Assembly: GCA_958349075.1 (NCBI GenBank)
Contig: CATWBR010000154.1
Location: 1 to 9,485, forward strand
Length of the DNA: 9,485 nt
Reading direction: 5' to 3'
From: an uncultured Clostridium sp.
GTDB lineage: Bacteria > Bacillota > Clostridia > Lachnospirales > Lachnospiraceae
Shown here: positions 6,154 to 9,485 of the stretch, one piece after another
Layout of the letters: every line of letters starts with the position of its first letter
Position numbering within the stretch: position 1 is the stretch's first letter
Notes under the pieces: generated by a model
The model's database searches: none
Seen by the model: only the letters and a program-made list of their open reading frames with translations
What the model was told of the DNA's origin: nothing
Made by a program: the position numbers and the translations under genes

Positions 6154-6186
6154 AAAGACTAATCCGAATTGGATTAGTCTTTTTTA
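6154..6186 (+). terminator. Rho-independent terminator of the aldolase gene
   Basis: AAAGACTAATCC (6154-6165) and GGATTAGTCTTT (6171-6182) form a perfect 12-bp stem with the loop GAATT, followed by T's to 6185. It begins 7 nt after the stop codon. The A-run on its left side lets it also act, more weakly, on the opposite strand. Confidence 0.92.
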
Positions 6187-6200
6187 ATATGGCTGCCAAA

Positions 6201-6250
6201 CCGCCGCAGGCGGAGAATCCCAAACGCGGTGGATTCTTTCCTGTGGTTTT
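6201..6250 (+). other. Structured spacer between two converging terminators
   Basis: CCGCAGG (6204-6210) can pair with CCTGTGG (6240-6246, one G-U), enclosing GAATCC (6215-6220)/GGATTC (6231-6236), and TTTT follows. An alternative small hairpin CCGCC-GCA-GGCGG (6201-6213) competes with it. It could be a backup terminator for the aldolase transcript or a copy of an intergenic repeat. GCCAAACCG-type strings lie on both sides (6195 and 6263). Confidence 0.35.
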
Positions 6251-6271
6251 CTGGCTATGCCCGCCAAACCG

Positions 6272-6310
6272 AAAAAACCGGAAGATATAAGCTTTACTTA
6301 TATCTTCCGG
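6272..6310 (-). terminator. Rho-independent terminator of the tRNA-Gln gene
   Basis: CCGGAAGATATAAG (6278-6291) and CTTATATCTTCCGG (6297-6310) form a perfect 14-bp stem with a 5-nt loop. On the minus strand six T's (complement of 6272-6277) follow. It starts 10 nt after the tRNA 3' end. Confidence 0.92.
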
Positions 6311-6319
6311 CTATGTTAG

Positions 6320-6392
6320 CTGGGCCACAAGGATTCGAACCTTGAAAATGACGGAGTCAGAGTCCGTTGCCTTACCATTTGGCGATGGCCCA
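6320..6392 (-). tRNA. tRNA-Gln, anticodon CUG
   Basis: Read on the minus strand, the acceptor arms TGGGCCA and TGGCCCA pair over 7 bp, with G as discriminator base (position 6320), as glutamine tRNAs use. The anticodon stem ACGGA/TCCGT encloses the loop CTCTGAC, giving anticodon CTG, which reads the codon CAG. The T arm has GGTTCGAATCC and the D arm AAATGGTAAGGC. CCA is not encoded (CTA follows the discriminator), so it is added after transcription. U39 in the anticodon stem is a potential target of TruA, encoded nearby. It has its own promoter and terminator. Confidence 0.95.
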
Positions 6393-6400
6393 ATATTTAA

Positions 6401-6434
6401 GATTCCGCAACCGTTTTTTGTTGGCTGCGGAATC
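6401..6434 (-). repeat. Inverted repeat at the start point of tRNA-Gln transcription
   Basis: GATTCCGCA (6401-6409) and TGCGGAATC (6426-6434) form a perfect 9-bp inverted repeat, extendable past one mismatch by CC/GG. It lies between the -10 (6441-6436) and the tRNA. No T-tract follows on either strand, so it is not a terminator. It could shape the tRNA leader or act as a binding site. Confidence 0.55.
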
Positions 6435-6435
6435 T

Positions 6436-6463
6436 ATTATATCATATTACCAGATTTCGTCAA
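6436..6463 (-). promoter_or_regulatory. Promoter of tRNA-Gln
   Basis: On the minus strand TTGACG (6463-6458, 5/6) and a perfect TATAAT (6441-6436), preceded by TGA as an extended -10, are 16 nt apart. Transcription would start near 6429, 37 nt before the tRNA 5' end. The region upstream (6464-6518) is rich in A/T tracts. Confidence 0.85.
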
Positions 6464-6518
6464 GGGCTTTTTTAGCATTTTTTGTAATTTTTTAAACAAA
6501 ATGTATAATTCGTTCCCT

Positions 6519-8003
6519 TCACTGTCCTGTTCCCGATTCGATCTGAACCGGCGGGCTGGTCTGCTCCCCTGCCGGCGCCGTGGACTGGCTCTCCGGTTCT
6601 GTGGCCGGAAGCGTATCCGGCACCGGAGGCGTATCCGATGGTACAGAAGCGCTTTCCTGAGGTTCCGTCGGTTTGACTGTCTCGGTTTCTTCCGTCTCCT
6701 CCTCGTCGTCTCCGTCCGTCACCTCATCGGCAATATCGGGTGTATCAAAATATCCCTTAATGCTTGCATAGGAACCTCCGTCCCTGGGAGCCACACCGGC
6801 CAGGACGAATTCGTAGTCGGCTCCTCCCTCCAGACCCTTGATGGTAATCTCACAGGAGTCCGGACTGGTATCGGTAATCATCGCCGAATAACTTCCCCCG
6901 TTCTCATCCTTCACGGACACGGTCGGATTCTTCCATTTGACTTTCCCTTTGAATACAACGTTCAGCTTTCCGTCTTCAAAATCCACATAATCAATCTTGG
7001 CCTTTTTCCCTGAGCTGCTTTCTTCCGTCTCCTGGGCCGCCCCCGTCGTTCCTGCCGGAGCGGTGGTGTGAGGTTCCGTGGACGGACGCTGCGTCTCTGC
7101 ATCGGTCTCCGAAGATGATACCTCTTCGGTCAGGCTCTCCTGTGTGGAAGCTTCCGTCTCCGCTCTGTCAGCCGCGGTGCTCGTGTGATCGGAGCTGCTC
7201 TTTTCAGAGGTCTGTTCTTTTGTATCTTCGTCATCATCGCGGCGCACGGTGTAGGAACGCTCGGTGATTTCTTTTGCGATCTCTTCCATCGTCATCCCGG
7301 CGAATTCCTTCATATCCTCTTCGCCCAGATCATTTTCATCAATCAGCTCCTGCAGGAAGTATGCTTTTCCATAGGAAATTCCGTATTCCTGGGCAAGTTC
7401 CCTGACTTCGTTGGAAACAGGGGCCTGCTGATCATAAACCACAGCCTGTACCTTATGTTCTTCCAGTGAGGCCTCGATGTCCACCACGACATCCTGGCGC
7501 AGCTCGGAAGCTTTTTTCTTGTCGTCATTGGCTACGGTTACAAGAATTGCGTTATCCAAATCATTCAGATAACCATGACGTACCATGGAACCGATGAGTG
7601 CGTTTACCGCAATGTCCACATCCACATTCTTCAGATCCATGTTATCCAGGATCTCCTCCGCATCGCTGTTCAGCGCCTCGGCTTTCAGTACCTTGTCGTT
7701 GCGGTTGACTGAAAGTTCAATGCTTGGATTGACATCGATACCGACGACGGAATCGACCCGGCTGTTCTGATACCTGGCCACGCCTCCGCCCAAAACGGCC
7801 ACGCACAGGCAGGCGGCCATAACGGTTGCTGCAGTGCGCATCCTCCGGTACATCCTCGTCACCTTAGACGGCCCGGTATAAATATCCTGGGGCGTTGTCA
7901 GATCGATTTTATCTAATATATCGGGAGTCAGGGTGTCCACTGCCGATTTCAGATGTTTCGCTATCTCATCGTTATTCCATTGTAAGTCTGAGTGATCGGT
8001 CAA
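6519..8003 (-). CDS. RsgI-like transmembrane anti-sigma factor
   Basis: This 494-residue, single-pass membrane protein probably holds the upstream ECF sigma factor inactive until an outside signal arrives. Residues 1-55 are cytoplasmic, beginning around DLQWNNDEIAKHLKSAVDTL; one membrane helix lies at about 57-76 (TAATVMAACLCVAVLGGG). Residues 84-250 match the outer juxtamembrane domain of RsgI proteins, with VVGIDVNPSIELSVNRND; RsgI is known to self-cleave at this Asn-Pro bond (here N92-P93). A Ser/Thr/Glu-rich linker (about 255-335) leads to a beta-sandwich, Fn3-like domain (about 336-422), then an acidic, Pro/Thr-rich tail to 494. The start is TTG, overlapping the sigma stop by 4 nt, with AGGAGGG 6 nt upstream. 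The cytoplasmic part does not resemble the usual RsgI N-terminal domain. The signal and the ligand of the distal domain are unknown. Confidence 0.85.
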   Translation of the reverse strand: MTDHSDLQWNNDEIAKHLKSAVDTLTPDILDKIDLTTPQDIYTGPSKVTRMYRRMRTAATVMAACLCVAVLGGGVARYQNSRVDSVVGIDVNPSIELSVNRNDKVLKAEALNSDAEEILDNMDLKNVDVDIAVNALIGSMVRHGYLNDLDNAILVTVANDDKKKASELRQDVVVDIEASLEEHKVQAVVYDQQAPVSNEVRELAQEYGISYGKAYFLQELIDENDLGEEDMKEFAGMTMEEIAKEITERSYTVRRDDDEDTKEQTSEKSSSDHTSTAADRAETEASTQESLTEEVSSSETDAETQRPSTEPHTTAPAGTTGAAQETEESSSGKKAKIDYVDFEDGKLNVVFKGKVKWKNPTVSVKDENGGSYSAMITDTSPDSCEITIKGLEGGADYEFVLAGVAPRDGGSYASIKGYFDTPDIADEVTDGDDEEETEETETVKPTEPQESASVPSDTPPVPDTLPATEPESQSTAPAGEQTSPPVQIESGTGQ

Positions 8004-8590
8004 TGTTCTCCCTCCTCTCTCAGATGTTTCTGTAATTTTTTCATGGCACGATTGTATTTAGACAGCACAGTTGCAAGCGGCATCTCGAGATCCGCCGCGA
8101 TTTCCCTGTGTTTCATGCCTGCTGTCGTATGTAACAGCACAATCTGCCGCTCCTCTTCATTCAGGATCTGGAGCGCTGTGCGAAGCACCATCTTATCCGC
8201 CGCGTCTTCTATCTGCGGGCAGAATTCCCCCATCTCGCCTTCTGAAAGGTCAGAAAGACCTATATCGGCTTCCCTTTTCTGGTCGCGGAACTTCATGTAA
8301 CAGAGGTTTCTGGCAATGGTAAACATCCAGGCCAGCGGTTTCCCCTGAGACTTGTAGCTTCCTGCAGAAGTCCAGATTTTTATATAAGTCTCCTGCATGA
8401 TCTCTTCCGCATCCTGCGGGCTGCGCAGGATAGACAGAATAAAGCCATATATGGTTTTATCCGTATTCTGATAGAGTCTCTGAAACGCCTCACGATCGCC
8501 TGTGGCAACACGCAAAAGCAGCTTCTCATCGCTCATCTTATCATAAGCGACCGCCTCTTCCAGGGTTGTAAATATCCCCATCAAAAACAT
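8000..8590 (-). CDS. ECF-family RNA polymerase sigma factor paired with the RsgI-like protein
   Basis: The 196-residue product has region 2 at about residues 35-105 (LYQNTDKTIYGFILSI, then DAEEIMQETYIKIWTSAGSY at 60-79 and WMFTIARNLCYMKFRD at 89-104) and region 4 at about 137-190 (LNEEERQIVLLHTTAGM, then a helix-turn-helix HREIAADLEMPLATVLSKYNR; described in pieces). This is standard ECF architecture, not that of SigI, the usual partner of RsgI. The ATG at 8590 has AAAGGAAA about 11 nt upstream. A later Met (residue 19, MSDEKLLLRVATGDREAF) matches the typical ECF start, so the first 18 residues may not be used. It lies 45 nt after truA with no terminator between, so it may be co-transcribed; no ECF-type autoregulatory promoter is clear. 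Confidence 0.92.
   Translation of the reverse strand: MFLMGIFTTLEEAVAYDKMSDEKLLLRVATGDREAFQRLYQNTDKTIYGFILSILRSPQDAEEIMQETYIKIWTSAGSYKSQGKPLAWMFTIARNLCYMKFRDQKREADIGLSDLSEGEMGEFCPQIEDAADKMVLRTALQILNEEERQIVLLHTTAGMKHREIAADLEMPLATVLSKYNRAMKKLQKHLREEGEH
8010..8016 (-). promoter_or_regulatory. Ribosome binding site fixing the TTG start of the anti-sigma gene
   Basis: AGGAGGG on the minus strand lies 6 nt before TTG at 8003, within the last codons of the sigma gene. With the TTGA overlap it supports coupled translation from a TTG start. Confidence 0.8.
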
Positions 8591-8635
8591 GGACTAAATT
8601 TCCTTTCTATTAGTTTAATGCAAAGGATCCGTTTC

Positions 8636-9430
8636 TTATTGCACACTTTGGAAAATTTTTTCTTCGTATGCGACATCGGCCAGAAACAGTCCCTCCGCAG
8701 GAGCCGTCTTTCCGGCCTGACTTCTGTCAAGACTTAAAAGCGCCTCCCTGACGGAATTTTCGCTTCGTTCGTGGAGCCCGCATTCCAGCAGCGTCCCCAC
8801 AAGGATCCGCACCATATTGTAGAGAAAGCCATTCCCCTCAAACAGAAGTTCAAGCTGTGTACCCTCCCTGCGGATATCAATCCGGCTGATAGTCCGGACC
8901 GTCGGCTTCTTCATCTTTTTAGCCGAGCAGAATGCCTTAAAATCATGGGTTCCTATAAGAAAGGCCGACGCCCTTCTCATGGCATCCAAATCCGGCATGG
9001 TTCCCAGTCCGTATCTGTATTTGCGTTCAAATACGTCCTTTTTCTCCGCCGTCTCGATCCGGTAAATGTAAGTCTTTGAAACAGCATTCAGACGGCTGTG
9101 AAACCGGGGCTGGACCTCTTTTGCATCCAGGATCCTGATATCCTCCGGCAGATATTCATTCAGATAGTTTTTTACGGACACCATACAGGAAGAGCTTTCC
9201 TTCCCTCTGAAACAGGACATGGGCAGATGGAAATTCGCTACCTGATTCAGCGCATGGACGCCCGCATCCGTGCGTCCCGAGCCATGGACTTCCACCGGAC
9301 AGCCTGCCAGCCGTTCCAGGACAGCCTCAAGCTTTCCCTGGACCGTCTGCGCGGTATTTCCCTGTTTCTGCCAGCCGTCGTAGCGTGTGCCGTCATATTG
9401 TAGAACAATTTTTATATTTTTATCTTCCAA
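8636..9430 (-). CDS. truA: tRNA pseudouridine synthase A
   Basis: TruA converts uridines at positions 38-40 of the tRNA anticodon arm to pseudouridine. The 264-residue product is full length. Visible motifs: LQYDGTRYDGWQKQ (residues 10-23), GSGRTDAGVHA (50-60) with the catalytic aspartate D55, RFHSRLNAVSKTYIYRI (109-125) with the conserved active-site tyrosine, and GNGFLYNMVRILVGTLLE (199-216). A slightly long loop, rich in Ser and Lys, lies at about 71-90. The best start is TTG at 9430, with CGGGGA 6 nt upstream; no ATG is in frame nearby. The 55 bp upstream to the window edge have one open minus-strand frame that would end by overlapping the truA start, possibly the tail of a preceding gene (an ECF transporter subunit is a frequent neighbour), but it is too short to identify. 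Confidence 0.96.
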   Translation of the reverse strand: MEDKNIKIVLQYDGTRYDGWQKQGNTAQTVQGKLEAVLERLAGCPVEVHGSGRTDAGVHALNQVANFHLPMSCFRGKESSSCMVSVKNYLNEYLPEDIRILDAKEVQPRFHSRLNAVSKTYIYRIETAEKKDVFERKYRYGLGTMPDLDAMRRASAFLIGTHDFKAFCSAKKMKKPTVRTISRIDIRREGTQLELLFEGNGFLYNMVRILVGTLLECGLHERSENSVREALLSLDRSQAGKTAPAEGLFLADVAYEEKIFQSVQ

Positions 9431-9485
9431 TGTTTTTCCCCGTTCTTCTGTGCCTTCCTCTTTCAGCTTTCCCTGTTACAAGTAA

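Noticed and set aside
6401..6434. Inverted repeat taken as a terminator of the RsgI-like gene
   Set aside because: No T-tract follows on the minus strand, and it overlaps the tRNA transcription start.
6342..7013. Plus-strand open frame across the tRNA and the end of the RsgI-like gene
   Set aside because: It starts inside the tRNA complement and runs antisense to a supported gene.
6519..7240. Ser/Thr/Glu/Pro-rich coding sequence as tandem DNA repeats
   Set aside because: The bias is in amino acid composition; no repeat unit recurs exactly in the DNA.

Overview
The window looks like a chromosome segment from an anaerobic Firmicute, most likely a Lachnospiraceae-type gut clostridium. The evidence is gene content (FeoAB, UvrB, ECF sigma/anti-sigma pairs, an RsgI-like anti-sigma factor), strong AGGAGG ribosome binding sites, frequent TTG starts, 4-nt start/stop overlaps and an intermediate base composition. 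The genus cannot be fixed from the sequence.

Layout, left to right. (1) Positions 1-3012, minus strand: uvrB (excision repair), then feoA and feoB (ferrous iron uptake; feoB runs off the left edge). feoA has its own near-consensus promoter overlapping the uvrB stop codon. (2) Positions 3013-3632: an AT-rich stretch upstream of uvrB with a LexA-type palindrome, extended -10 elements, an unrecognised short open frame and a C-terminal fragment of a tyrosine recombinase. (3) Positions 3633-4747, plus strand: an ECF-type sigma factor overlapping a single-pass membrane protein, probably its anti-sigma factor. With the recombinase fragment and a possible HTH-regulator remnant on the far side, this reads as cargo left by a decayed mobile element. 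A 12-bp inverted repeat brackets it. (4) Positions 5115-6146, plus strand: a threonine aldolase-family PLP enzyme with its own leader and a strong terminator. (5) Positions 6278-6463, minus strand: a tRNA-Gln(CUG) gene with its own promoter and terminator. (6) Positions 6519-9430, minus strand: truA, a second ECF sigma factor and a large RsgI-like membrane anti-sigma factor, probably co-transcribed.

How the genes work together: there are two independent sigma/anti-sigma modules, each translationally coupled by a 4-nt overlap. The native-looking one behind truA pairs an ordinary ECF sigma factor with an ectodomain resembling that of RsgI, including the Asn-Pro site at which RsgI proteins cleave themselves; its cytoplasmic part does not look like the RsgI N-terminal domain. 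The other appears to have arrived with mobile DNA. UvrB and TruA are housekeeping genes; FeoAB imports Fe(II).

There is no CRISPR array, intact insertion sequence or obvious phage module. The parts most worth a second look are the ECF/RsgI-like hybrid and the decayed-element scar between uvrB and the aldolase.
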